A DNA stretch of 16,782 nt, taken from positions 1-16,782 of the forward strand of contig NZ_JBELMH010000074.1 in NCBI RefSeq assembly GCF_042096055.1. The letters run 5' to 3'. Both the position numbers and the translations under genes were made by a program. Every line of letters starts with the position of its first letter. The first letter of the stretch is position 1. This document shows, piece by piece, positions 1 through 6,564 of this stretch. The notes beneath the pieces were generated by a model. The model was given only the letters and a program-made list of their open reading frames with translations. It made no database searches and was not told where the DNA came from. Origin of the DNA: Citreimonas sp042096055 (GTDB lineage Bacteria > Pseudomonadota > Alphaproteobacteria > Rhodobacterales > Rhodobacteraceae).

Positions 1-54
1 GAAGTGTGACACTTCTACTTTGCAGATGTGGGACATTTTAACTTTGCGCCTACA
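1..54. mobile_element. Probable end of an IS21-family insertion sequence (cut by window edge)
   Basis: Two imperfect direct repeats, TGACACTTCTACTTTGC (7-23) and GGACATTTTAACTTTGC (31-47), sit 24 bp apart and match at 13 of 17 positions. Multiple subterminal repeats with the pattern GACATTT-N-ACTTTGC are typical of IS21-family (istA/istB) ends. A possible outer boundary is the ACA at 52-54. Bases 1-15 also form a palindrome (GAAGTGT-G-ACACTTC). No transposase is visible because the window begins here, so a complete element, a decayed one or a solitary end are all possible. The family assignment is from memory of the end pattern, and the orientation is unknown. Confidence 0.5.
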
Positions 55-144
55 TGCGGTTATCCAATAATCAGTATTATGGTAAGTGTTGAATGGCCAA
101 GGCTTGCGATGTGTTTGCGCACTTGGTGAAGGTCGATCTGTAAA

Positions 145-174
145 TCACTGATATCAAATACCTCACTGATATCA
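145..174. repeat. Tandem pair of TCACTGATATCA in AT-rich intergenic DNA
   Basis: The 12-mer TCACTGATATCA occurs at 145-156 and again at 163-174, a period of 18 bp. Each copy contains the palindrome TGATATCA. It lies in the stretch 55-262, which is AT-richer than the rest of the window and in which I find no gene. A second small direct repeat, CACCAAGCG, occurs at 242-250 and 252-260. No function can be assigned. Confidence 0.5.
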
Positions 175-262
175 GGACACAACCAAGCGCGAGAAGTCCA
201 ATCGTACGCGCCAGCGCATCCCTTGTCACTCCGTGCCAGTCCACCAAGCGACACCAAGCGCC

Positions 263-296
263 AAAGAAAATGGCCGCCGGAGCGCATCCGGCGGCC
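263..296 (-). terminator. Rho-independent terminator of rpsB-tsf
   Basis: On the minus strand, a perfect 10-bp stem (GGCCGCCGGA at 272-281 with TCCGGCGGCC at 287-296) and a 5-nt loop are followed by A and then TTTTCTTT (270 down to 263). It starts 40 bp after the tsf stop codon, so it ends the rpsB-tsf transcript. Confidence 0.88.
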
Positions 297-335
297 ACGT
301 CATGTCACCGGGCCGAAGCCCGTGCGCGGAAGTCC

Positions 336-1211
336 TCAGCCCTGAGCGGCCTTGGCGACCTCGGCGGCGAAGTCTTCCTGTTCCTTCTCGATGCCTTCGC
401 CGACCTGCAGCCGGACGAAGCCGGTGATGGTGGCGCCGGCTTCCTCGGCGGCCTTCTCGACCGTCAGGTCGGGATTGACCACGAAGGCCTGGCCCAGCAG
501 CGTGATCTCGGCCAGGTACTTCTTCATGCGGCCCTCGATCATCTTCTCGATGACCTGCTCGGGCTTGCCGGATTCGCGCGCGATGTCGATCTGCACCTGA
601 CGCTCTTTCTCGATCATGTCCTGGTCGAGCTGGTCGGCGTTCAGCGCCTGCGGGTTGGCCGCGGCGATGTGCATGGCGACCTGGCGGCCGAAGGCCTCGT
701 CGCCGCCGGTCATTGCGACCAGCACGCCGATCTGGCCCATGCCGTCGGTGGCGGCGTTGTGCACGTAGGTCACGACCGTCTCGCCCTCGAGCTTGGCCAT
801 CCGGCGCAGCGACATGTTCTCGCCGATTGTGGCGATCTTGTCGGTGATCAGGTCGTTCACGGCCTTGCCGTCGACCTGCGCGGCCTTCAGCGTCTCGACG
901 TCGCCCGCGTGCAGCGCGGCGCCGGCGATCTTGGCGACCATGTCCTGGAAGTCCTTGTTCTTCGCAACGAAGTCGGTCTCCGAGTTGACCTCGACCGCGA
1001 CGCCCTTGCCGCCTTCGACCTTGACGGCGACGAGGCCCTCGGCCGCGGTGCGGCCCGACTTCTTGGCGGCCTTCGCCAGGCCCTTGGTGCGCAGCCAATC
1101 GACGGCGGCATCCATGTCGCCATTGGATTCGGTCAGCGCCTTCTTGGCGTCCATCATGCCTGCGCCGGTCATCTCGCGCAGTTCTTTCACCTGTGCAGCT
1201 GCGATCGCCAT
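336..1211 (-). CDS. tsf: Translation elongation factor Ts
   Basis: EF-Ts is the cytoplasmic nucleotide exchange factor that releases GDP from EF-Tu. The product is 291 aa, normal for a two-core-domain bacterial EF-Ts. The N-terminal UBA-like helix carries the family signature LREMTGAGMMDAKKAL (residues 11-26). The EF-Tu contact motif TDFVAKN is at 79-85, with Asp80 and Phe81 being the residues known to disturb the Mg2+ site of EF-Tu. The start at 1211 is chosen because AAAGGAG lies just upstream and the family begins at this Met; an open frame continues upstream but without family similarity. The gene is 88 bp downstream of rpsB in the conserved rpsB-tsf order, with a large hairpin between them and an intrinsic terminator afterwards. 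Confidence 0.97.
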   Translation of the reverse strand: MAIAAAQVKELREMTGAGMMDAKKALTESNGDMDAAVDWLRTKGLAKAAKKSGRTAAEGLVAVKVEGGKGVAVEVNSETDFVAKNKDFQDMVAKIAGAALHAGDVETLKAAQVDGKAVNDLITDKIATIGENMSLRRMAKLEGETVVTYVHNAATDGMGQIGVLVAMTGGDEAFGRQVAMHIAAANPQALNADQLDQDMIEKERQVQIDIARESGKPEQVIEKMIEGRMKKYLAEITLLGQAFVVNPDLTVEKAAEEAGATITGFVRLQVGEGIEKEQEDFAAEVAKAAQG

Positions 1212-1240
1212 GTGCGGCTCTCCTTTACTGATGCGTGGGT

Positions 1241-1281
1241 CCCGGGGCCGGCCGTCACGCCGTGCGGCGGCCGGCCCCGGG
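1241..1281 (-). promoter_or_regulatory. Large perfect inverted repeat in the rpsB-tsf spacer
   Basis: CCCGGGGCCGGCCG (1241-1254) and CGGCCGGCCCCGGG (1268-1281) are perfect 14-bp complements around a 13-nt loop, which itself contains CAC-GCC-GTG. In the rpsB-tsf mRNA this would be a very stable hairpin ending 29 nt before the tsf start codon, with the tsf Shine-Dalgarno left unpaired. No T-run follows on the minus strand, so it is not a standard intrinsic terminator. Possible roles are a processing or stability barrier, partial attenuation, or tuning of tsf expression relative to rpsB. Confidence 0.6.
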
Positions 1282-1299
1282 ATCAAAATGGGTGCGCGA

Positions 1300-2064
1300 T
1301 CAGGCGCCCTGCGTCTCGGCGGCGTCCTCGGTCGGCGCATCCTCGAGCGAACCCAGGTCGACGCCCGCGGCGCCCATCTGCGCCGTCATGCCGTCGAGTG
1401 CCGCGCGGCTGACCAGGTCGCAGTAGAGCGAGATCGCCCGCGCCGCGTCGTCGTTGCCGGGGATGATGTAGTCGATGCCCGAGGGGCTGCAGTTGGTGTC
1501 GACCACGGCGACGACCGGGATGCCCAGCTTGTTCGCCTCGGCGACGGCCAGCGCCTCTTTCTTGACGTCGATGACGAACAGCATGTCCGGCACGCCGCCC
1601 ATCTCGCGGATGCCGCCCAGCGAGGCCTGCAGCTTCTGCTGGTCGCGCTCCATGTTGAGGCGCTCTTTCTTGGTCATGCCCTCGGCGCCGCCGTCCATCA
1701 GCTCGTCGATCTCGCGCAGGCGGTTGATCGACTTGGACACGGTCTGCCAGTTGGTCAGCGTGCCGCCCAGCCAGCGGTGGTTCATGTAGTACTGCGCGCA
1801 TTTCTCGGCCGCTTCGGCGATCGGCGCCGAGGCCTGGCGTTTGGTGCCGACGAACAGCACGCGGCCGTTCTTGGCGACGCATTCGCGGATCGCGTTCAGC
1901 GCCGCGTCCAGCATCGGGACGGTCTGCGTCAGGTCGACGATGTGGATGCCGTTGCGCGCGCCGTAGATGAACTCGCCCATGCGGGGGTTCCAGCGCTGCG
2001 TCTGGTGGCCGAAGTGAACGCCAGCTTCCAGCAGCTGACGCATGGTGAACTCGGGAAGAGCCAT
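1300..2064 (-). CDS. rpsB: 30S ribosomal protein S2
   Basis: S2 is a late-assembling protein of the small ribosomal subunit that also helps S1 to bind. The product is 254 aa, the usual length. The N-terminal signature includes LLEAGVHFGHQTQRWNP (residues 11-27), and FVGTKRQA and the segment VIDVKKEALAVAEANKLGIP, with VVDTNCSP after it, are all typical of S2. The C-terminus has a short acidic tail, as in other alphaproteobacteria. The start at 2064 follows a GGAAAGGA ribosome binding site and matches the family start MALPEF; the longer open frame upstream is non-coding leader. It heads the rpsB-tsf operon, is driven from the promoter near 2183-2211, and is divergent from ocd. Confidence 0.97.
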   Translation of the reverse strand: MALPEFTMRQLLEAGVHFGHQTQRWNPRMGEFIYGARNGIHIVDLTQTVPMLDAALNAIRECVAKNGRVLFVGTKRQASAPIAEAAEKCAQYYMNHRWLGGTLTNWQTVSKSINRLREIDELMDGGAEGMTKKERLNMERDQQKLQASLGGIREMGGVPDMLFVIDVKKEALAVAEANKLGIPVVAVVDTNCSPSGIDYIIPGNDDAARAISLYCDLVSRAALDGMTAQMGAAGVDLGSLEDAPTEDAAETQGA

Positions 2065-2182
2065 GCCGTTATCCTTTCCGGTTTGATGCCTCGGCGGGGG
2101 ATCAGCCATTCGGCCAACCGGTGGACGTCCGGGGATGTCTCTCCCGATACGCCCGCCCCCGCCTGCGGGGTTCGTGAGCGCG

Positions 2183-2211
2183 CCTATAGCGGTGTTCCCG
2201 CGCGCGTGCAA
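2183..2211 (-). promoter_or_regulatory. Likely sigma-70 promoter of rpsB-tsf
   Basis: On the minus strand, TTGCAC (2211-2206) and TATAGG (2188-2183) are separated by exactly 17 bp. This close match to -35 and -10 elements lies in an otherwise extremely GC-rich intergenic region. It predicts a start near 2176 and an rpsB leader of about 110 nt, long enough to hold S2-responsive control, although I cannot identify a known leader fold. Confidence 0.6.
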
Positions 2212-2312
2212 CCCCCGTGACCGGGCCGGCCGCCCTGCCCGGTTCGCGCTTGTGCTGACCCGCCCGCGCGCCCCACACTGGCACCGCATCCACGACCTCG
2301 AAAGGCCCCGCC

Positions 2313-3365
2313 ATGACCGCTCCCTCCGACAAGGCCCTGGTGCCGTTCGTCTCGGTCGACCTGATGATGCAGCTGGTCCACCGGGTCGGGCTGACCGAGA
2401 TGATCGCCGCCATCGCCGCCGCGATCGAGGAGGATTTCCGCCGCTGGGACGCCTTCGACAAGACGCCCCGCGTCGCCGCCCACAGCCCCGTCGGCGTGAT
2501 CGAGCTGATGCCGACGGCAGACGACGCGCATTACGCCTTCAAGTACGTCAACGGCCATCCCGGCAACACCCGCGGCGGGCTGCAGACCGTCACCGCCTTC
2601 GGACTGCTGGCCGACATGACCACCGGCTACCCGCTGCTGCTGTCCGAGATGACGCTGCTGACCGCGCTGCGCACCGCCGCCATGTCCGCCGTCGCCGCGC
2701 GGCACCTGGCCCCGAAAGGCGCCACCACCATGGCGATGATCGGCAACGGCGCCCAGGCCGAGTTCCAGAGCGTCGCGATGCAGGGCCTGTGCGGCATCAC
2801 GCATGTGCGCCTCTACGACACCGACCCGAAGGCGACCGAGAAATGCGCCCGCAACCTTGCCGGCACCGGCCTTACGGTCACCGCCTGCACCACGGCAGAG
2901 GACGCGCTCGAGGGCGCGCAGATCGTCACCACCTGCACCGCGGACAAACGCAACGCCACGATCCTGACCGACAACATGGTCGGCGCCGGGCTGCACATCA
3001 ACGCCATCGGCGGCGATTGCCCCGGCAAGACCGAACTGGCCGAGGCGGTCCTTCACCGCTCGGACATCTTCGTCGAATACCCGCCCCAGACCCGCGTCGA
3101 GGGCGAGATCCAGCAGCTCGCCCCCGACCACCCGGTGACCGAGCTGTGGCAGGTCATCGCAGGCACCGCGCAGGGCCGCCGCTCGGCCGACCAGATCACG
3201 CTCTTCGACAGCGTGGGCTTCGCGATCGAGGATTTCAGCGCGCTGCGCGTGGTGCGCGACAAGGCGGTCGAAACCGGGCTGCACATCCCGCTCGACCTGC
3301 TGGCCGATCCCGACGATCCGCGCGACCTCTACGGGATGCTGTCGCGCGCGGCGCCGGCGTCCTGA
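2313..3365 (+). CDS. ocd: Ornithine cyclodeaminase
   Basis: This cytoplasmic enzyme deaminates and cyclises L-ornithine to L-proline and ammonia, using bound NAD+. At 350 aa it has the length and sequence character of Pseudomonas putida Ocd rather than the shorter mu-crystallin/alanine dehydrogenase branch. The substrate-binding segment YAFKYVNGHPGNT is at residues 74-86, and GYPLLLSEMTLLTALRTAA follows at 105-123. The Rossmann glycine motif IGNGAQ is at 143-148. NAIGGDCPGKTEL (230-242) contains Asp235, corresponding to the catalytic Asp of the family. The ribosome binding site is weak (GAAAGG). The gene stands alone on the plus strand, divergent from rpsB. An 8-bp inverted repeat (3366-3387) without a T-run follows its stop. 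Activity on ornithine is inferred from family similarity. Confidence 0.88.
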   Translation: MTAPSDKALVPFVSVDLMMQLVHRVGLTEMIAAIAAAIEEDFRRWDAFDKTPRVAAHSPVGVIELMPTADDAHYAFKYVNGHPGNTRGGLQTVTAFGLLADMTTGYPLLLSEMTLLTALRTAAMSAVAARHLAPKGATTMAMIGNGAQAEFQSVAMQGLCGITHVRLYDTDPKATEKCARNLAGTGLTVTACTTAEDALEGAQIVTTCTADKRNATILTDNMVGAGLHINAIGGDCPGKTELAEAVLHRSDIFVEYPPQTRVEGEIQQLAPDHPVTELWQVIAGTAQGRRSADQITLFDSVGFAIEDFSALRVVRDKAVETGLHIPLDLLADPDDPRDLYGMLSRAAPAS

Positions 3366-3458
3366 CGCGCGTGACAGGCCACGCGCGATCGGGCATCAAG
3401 CGCCAGTGACAGCCCCCGCGCGCCGATCCGGCCCGCAGACCATCCCGGAGCGCCCGCG

Positions 3459-3602
3459 ATGACCAACCGCCTCGCCCTGATCCTCGGCGCGCTCGTGCTG
3501 GCCGCGATCGGCGCCGACATCGCCCTTCAGGACGGCCGCGCGCTGCTGTTCCTGGCGCGCAAGCTGCTGGTTCTCATCGACTGGATGGCCTTCTGGCGCT
3601 AA
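3459..3602 (+). CDS. 47-aa putative membrane peptide upstream of gap
   Basis: An ATG at 3459 preceded by GGAG (3447-3450, 8-nt spacing) opens a 47-codon frame ending in TAA at 3602. The product starts MTNRLALILGALVLAAIG, a clear hydrophobic helix at about residues 4-23. After a short polar link (QDGR) comes a second amphipathic or hydrophobic stretch, ALLFLARKLLVLIDWMAFW (28-46). It is therefore probably an inner-membrane micropeptide. I recall similar small proteins beside gap in Rhodobacteraceae, but I know of no function. It lies 93 bp after ocd and 141 bp before gap. Support is the ribosome binding site, the coding-like GC3 pattern and the membrane-type composition. Confidence 0.7.
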   Translation: MTNRLALILGALVLAAIGADIALQDGRALLFLARKLLVLIDWMAFWR

Positions 3603-3743
3603 CGGCCGCCCGGCTGCCTTGACTTTCACGCATCCGTTTGGTCGTTGGAGCCGAGCCGCACGACCGCCCGCCCCGCGCATCCGCGCCACGCAGGCCAGAT
3701 CACCGGTCCGCATCCGGCGGGCCCAATGGAGAAGGGAAAGAGC

Positions 3744-4748
3744 ATGACCGTCAAAGTCGCCATCAACGGGTTCGGCCGCATCGGCCGCAACATCCTGCGC
3801 GGGATCGTCGAATCCGGGCGCGAGGACATCGAGGTGGTCGCGATCAACGATCTCGGCCCGGTCGAGACCAATGCCCACCTGCTGCAATACGACAGCGTGC
3901 ACGGCCGCTTCCCCGTCGAGGTCAAGACCGGCGATGACACGATCGACGCCGGGCGCGGCCCGATCCGCGTCACCGCGATCCGCAACCCGGCCGAACTGCC
4001 CTGGTCCGACGTCGACATCGCGCTGGAATGCACCGGGCTCTTCACCGACCGCGACAAGGCCGCCGAGCACCTCAAGAACGGCTCGAAGCGCGTGCTGATC
4101 TCGGCGCCCGGCAAGGATGCCGACGCGACGGTCGTCTACGGCGTCAACCACGAGATCCTTGCGCCCGAGCACAAGGTCGTCTCGAACGCGTCGTGCACCA
4201 CGAACTGCCTGTCGCCTGTGGCAAAGGTCCTGCACGAGGCCATCGGCATCACCCGCGGCTTCATGACCACGATCCACAGCTACACCGGCGATCAGCCGAC
4301 GCTGGATACGATGCACAAGGATCTCTACCGCGCGCGCGCCGCGGCGATGAACATGATCCCGACCTCGACCGGGGCCGCCAAGGCCGTGGGCCTCGTGCTG
4401 CCCGACCTCAAGGGCAAGCTCGACGGCGTCGCGATCCGCGTGCCGACGCCGAACGTCTCGGTCGTCGACCTGACCTTCGAGGCGTCGCGCGCCACCTCCG
4501 AGGACGAGATCAACGACCTGATCCGCAAGGCCGCCGGCGACGGCCCGCTGAAGGGCGTGCTGGGCTTCACCGACGGCAAGCTGGTGTCCACCGACTTCAA
4601 CCACGATCCGCGCAGCTCGATCTTCGCCACGGACCAGACCAAGGTGATGGACGGCACGATGGTCCGCATCCTGACCTGGTACGACAACGAATGGGGCTTC
4701 TCGAACCGCATGGCCGACGTCGCCGTCGCCATGGGCAAGGTCGCCTGA
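3744..4748 (+). CDS. gap: Glyceraldehyde-3-phosphate dehydrogenase
   Basis: Type I GAPDH interconverts glyceraldehyde-3-phosphate and 1,3-bisphosphoglycerate in glycolysis/gluconeogenesis. The product is 334 aa, the standard length. The NAD-binding motif INGFGRIGR is at residues 7-15, and Asp36 at the end of the second strand favours NAD over NADP. The active site SNASCTTNC has the catalytic Cys151, paired with His178 in TTIHSYTGDQ. The C-terminal WYDNEWGFSNRM is present. The start at 3744 is chosen because GGAGAAGGGAAAG lies just upstream and MTVKVAINGFGRIGR fits the family; upstream in-frame codons look non-coding. A TTGACT at 3619 could be a -35 box but has no convincing -10. The gene is followed by a strong terminator. 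Rhodobacteraceae often carry several gap copies, so the paralogue type is unresolved. Confidence 0.96.
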   Translation: MTVKVAINGFGRIGRNILRGIVESGREDIEVVAINDLGPVETNAHLLQYDSVHGRFPVEVKTGDDTIDAGRGPIRVTAIRNPAELPWSDVDIALECTGLFTDRDKAAEHLKNGSKRVLISAPGKDADATVVYGVNHEILAPEHKVVSNASCTTNCLSPVAKVLHEAIGITRGFMTTIHSYTGDQPTLDTMHKDLYRARAAAMNMIPTSTGAAKAVGLVLPDLKGKLDGVAIRVPTPNVSVVDLTFEASRATSEDEINDLIRKAAGDGPLKGVLGFTDGKLVSTDFNHDPRSSIFATDQTKVMDGTMVRILTWYDNEWGFSNRMADVAVAMGKVA

Positions 4749-4773
4749 GCCACGCGCCTTTCGCCGCGCATGC

Positions 4774-4801
4774 AAGGGCCGTCCTTCGGGGCGGCCCTTT
4801 T
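4774..4801 (+). terminator. Rho-independent terminator of gap
   Basis: An 11-bp stem (4774-4784 with 4789-4799, one G-T pair) is closed by a TTCG tetraloop and runs into TTTT. It begins 26 bp after the gap stop codon. Confidence 0.9.
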
Positions 4802-4842
4802 GCGTGGCGGCTTGGCAGGGTGGCGTGCCCTGCCCCGCGGGA

Positions 4843-5064
4843 TCAGCCCCGCCTGGTCGGCGGCTGCACCATGTCGCGGGCGGCCCGGTAGGCCAGGCTC
4901 GCCTCGGCGGTGCGGGCCTGCGGCTGGGGCGCGGGGTTCGACGGCAGGCCCGTCAGCGACCCCGACGCCGCCGCCATGGGGCGGGCGGCGGCGACCGGCG
5001 GCGGGGTATTGCCAGGTTTGCGCGGCTGCGGCCGCGACGGCGATCCGTTCAATGCGATCTGCAT
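4843..5064 (-). CDS. Small Pro/Ala-rich protein of unknown function (73 aa)
   Basis: The frame starts at 5064 with MQIALNGSPSRPQPR and is preceded by TGGAG (5077-5073) at good spacing. It is rich in Pro, Ala and Ser, with no signal peptide or membrane helix, and ends in a short, more ordered tail (AEASLAYRAARDMVQPP, residues 54-70, then TRRG). I do not recognise the family. It is convergent with gap and divergent from the small gene at 5353; the shared upstream region holds CtrA-like half-sites (5156-5170). A longer reading from 5148 exists, but the ribosome binding site supports the shorter form. Reality of the gene rests on the ribosome binding site and the undisturbed frame. Confidence 0.55.
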   Translation of the reverse strand: MQIALNGSPSRPQPRKPGNTPPPVAAARPMAAASGSLTGLPSNPAPQPQARTAEASLAYRAARDMVQPPTRRG

Positions 5065-5257
5065 GCAAGAAACTCCAGTCGCCCCGGCGCCCGCGATGGC
5101 TGGCTGACGCAGCGGCAAAAATGCTTTCCCATGCATTAACCCTGCCACGACGTGGTTACCAAACGGTTAGGATCGGCCGCCCGGCCTCCTCGTGCCGCGC
5201 GCTCTGCCCGTTCGCCATGCAAAAACCGCAGGGCGGCCTTGTCGTTTTCGGGCGTTG

Positions 5258-5272
5258 TGCTGCGACGCAGCA
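5258..5272. promoter_or_regulatory. CTGC-N3-GCAG palindrome (PhaR-type operator candidate)
   Basis: TGCTGCG-A-CGCAGCA is a perfect 15-bp palindrome containing CTGC-GAC-GCAG. The published binding pattern of the polyhydroxyalkanoate-responsive repressor PhaR in Paracoccus denitrificans is CTGC-N3/4-GCAG. It lies 80 bp upstream of the gene at 5353. A second inverted repeat, TTCCG-CTAA-CGGAA (5282-5295), follows it. Binding is inferred from the motif alone. Confidence 0.4.
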
Positions 5273-5352
5273 TGTCTAGGTTTCCGCTAACGGAAGGCGG
5301 GAAAGCCCAGGAAGAGCCCCCCGCCGGAAACATCACGGACAGGAGTTCCGAC

Positions 5353-5508
5353 ATGACCATGTTCACCGACCTGCGCGCCCGCATGGCGCGCCGCGCCCGC
5401 TATCGCCAGACCGTGTACGAACTGCGCCGCCTGCCGATCGACGTCAAGCTCGACCTCGACATCGCCGGGATCGAGGATCGCGTCGCGCGCCAGGCCGTCT
5501 ACGGCTGA
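5353..5508 (+). CDS. Small DUF1127-like protein (51 aa)
   Basis: The ATG at 5353 follows a strong AGGAG (5341-5345) with 7-nt spacing. The 51-aa product is basic at its N-terminus (LRARMARRARYRQTVYELR, residues 8-26) and ends LDLDIAGIEDRVARQAVYG (33-51). The layout of basic helix, EL-x-x-L and a short D-L-x-I helix resembles the DUF1127 (YjiS-like) family of small proteins. Some alphaproteobacterial DUF1127 members have been linked to RNA or phosphate metabolism, but nothing here shows a role. It is convergent with coaD, 15 bp from stop to stop. The upstream region contains the PhaR-like palindrome, hinting at regulated expression. The DUF1127 assignment is tentative. Confidence 0.72.
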   Translation: MTMFTDLRARMARRARYRQTVYELRRLPIDVKLDLDIAGIEDRVARQAVYG

Positions 5509-5523
5509 CGACCTGCGGCCGCG

Positions 5524-6015
5524 TCAGGCGAACCGCTGGCGCAGCGCCTCGTGCACCGGGGGCGTGACGAACTTCGACACGTCGCCGCCCAGCCGCGCGA
5601 TCTCCTTGACAAGCTTCGAGGCGATGGCCTGGTGCCGCGCCTCGGCCATCAGGAACACCGTCTCGATCCGGTCGTCGAGCGCGCGGTTCATGCCCACCAT
5701 CTGGAACTCGTATTCGAAATCCGCGACCGCGCGCAGGCCGCGCACGATGATCTGCGCGCCCACGTCGCGGGCGCAGTCGATCAGCAGGTTCTCGAACGGG
5801 TGCACCACGATCTCGACGCCGGTCTGCTCGGCGAGGCTGGCGCATTCCGCCTCGATCATCCGCACCCGGTCCTCGAGCTCGAACAGCGGGCCCTTGTCGC
5901 GGTTGATCGCGACGCCGATCACCAGCCGGTCGACCAGCTGCGTGGCGCGCCGGATGATGTCGATATGCCCGTGCGTGATCGGGTCGAACGTTCCCGGGTA
6001 AAGGCCGATGCGCAT
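5524..6015 (-). CDS. coaD: Phosphopantetheine adenylyltransferase
   Basis: This is the fourth step of coenzyme A synthesis: ATP plus 4'-phosphopantetheine gives dephospho-CoA and pyrophosphate. The 163-aa length is typical. The nucleotidyltransferase motif GTFDPITHGH is at residues 8-17 (T-x-G-H at 14-17). The substrate loop IVRGLRAVADFEYEFQM is intact, and the C-terminal ASKLVKEIARLGGDVSKFV corresponds to the SSxxVKE segment, with Ile-Ala-Ser in place of the usual Ile-Ser-Ser. The start at 6015 has GAGGGA upstream and the family start MRIGLYPGTFDP. It is 112 bp downstream of the CBS-domain gene on the same strand; whether the two share a transcript is unclear. Confidence 0.96.
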   Translation of the reverse strand: MRIGLYPGTFDPITHGHIDIIRRATQLVDRLVIGVAINRDKGPLFELEDRVRMIEAECASLAEQTGVEIVVHPFENLLIDCARDVGAQIIVRGLRAVADFEYEFQMVGMNRALDDRIETVFLMAEARHQAIASKLVKEIARLGGDVSKFVTPPVHEALRQRFA

Positions 6016-6127
6016 GGGGCGTGTCCCTCGTCATGTCCTGTGCGGCCGCGACGCAACAAGATTGCGCGCCCGATTGCAAGCGGGAAACGTCGTGATCGTC
6101 GCGCGCGGCCCCGGCCCCGCGCCCGCG

Positions 6128-6562
6128 TCAGTGACCCATGATCATCCCTTCGAGGGCATTCTTCTCCATCGCCAGCTCGCCCAGCTTGGCCTTGACCACG
6201 TCGCCTTGGGTGATCAGCCCGACCAGCCTGCCGTCCTCGACCACCGGCATGTGGCGGAACCGCCCCTCGGTCATCGCGGTCAGCACCTGGTCGGCATCCT
6301 CGGTGCGCGCGCAGGTGTGGATCTTCTTCGTCATGTAGGTCTCGGCCGTGTCCGACAGGCAGCTTGCGCCCCTGGCGGCCAGTTCGCGCACGATGTCGCG
6401 TTCCGACAGGATGCCGTCGATCCTCGCGCCGTCCGCCGACACCACGACCGACCCGATGCGATGCTCGGCCAGGACGCGCGCCACCTCGGCGATCTGCGTC
6501 TCCGGCCTGACCGTCACGACCCCGTCCGAGCCCTTGCTCTTGAGGATGTTCTGCACCTGCAT
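6128..6562 (-). CDS. Tandem CBS-domain (Bateman) protein
   Basis: The product is 144 aa and consists almost entirely of two CBS motifs forming one Bateman module. Such modules bind adenine nucleotides and act as energy or ligand sensors; the stand-alone form has no catalytic domain. The first CBS carries IGSVVVSADGARIDGILSER (about residues 36-55) and the second RHMPVVEDGRLVGLITQGD (about 101-119). The start is placed at 6562 (MQVQNILKSKG) because the GGAGG at 6572-6568 overlaps an upstream in-frame ATG at 6574 and is properly spaced only for 6562. It lies 55 bp after the LysR gene on the same strand. An inverted repeat covers its ribosome binding site. Which ligand or partner it serves cannot be told. 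Confidence 0.9.
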   Translation of the reverse strand: MQVQNILKSKGSDGVVTVRPETQIAEVARVLAEHRIGSVVVSADGARIDGILSERDIVRELAARGASCLSDTAETYMTKKIHTCARTEDADQVLTAMTEGRFRHMPVVEDGRLVGLITQGDVVKAKLGELAMEKNALEGMIMGH

Positions 6563-6564
6563 GA

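Noticed and set aside
270..1412. Long plus-strand open frame opposite tsf
   Set aside because: It is the complement of tsf/rpsB in high-GC DNA; composition (His, Asp, Leu-rich) and lack of a family match show it is an antisense artefact.
3619..3650. TTGACT as a -35 element for gap
   Set aside because: No acceptable -10 hexamer at 16-18 bp; not enough to call a promoter.
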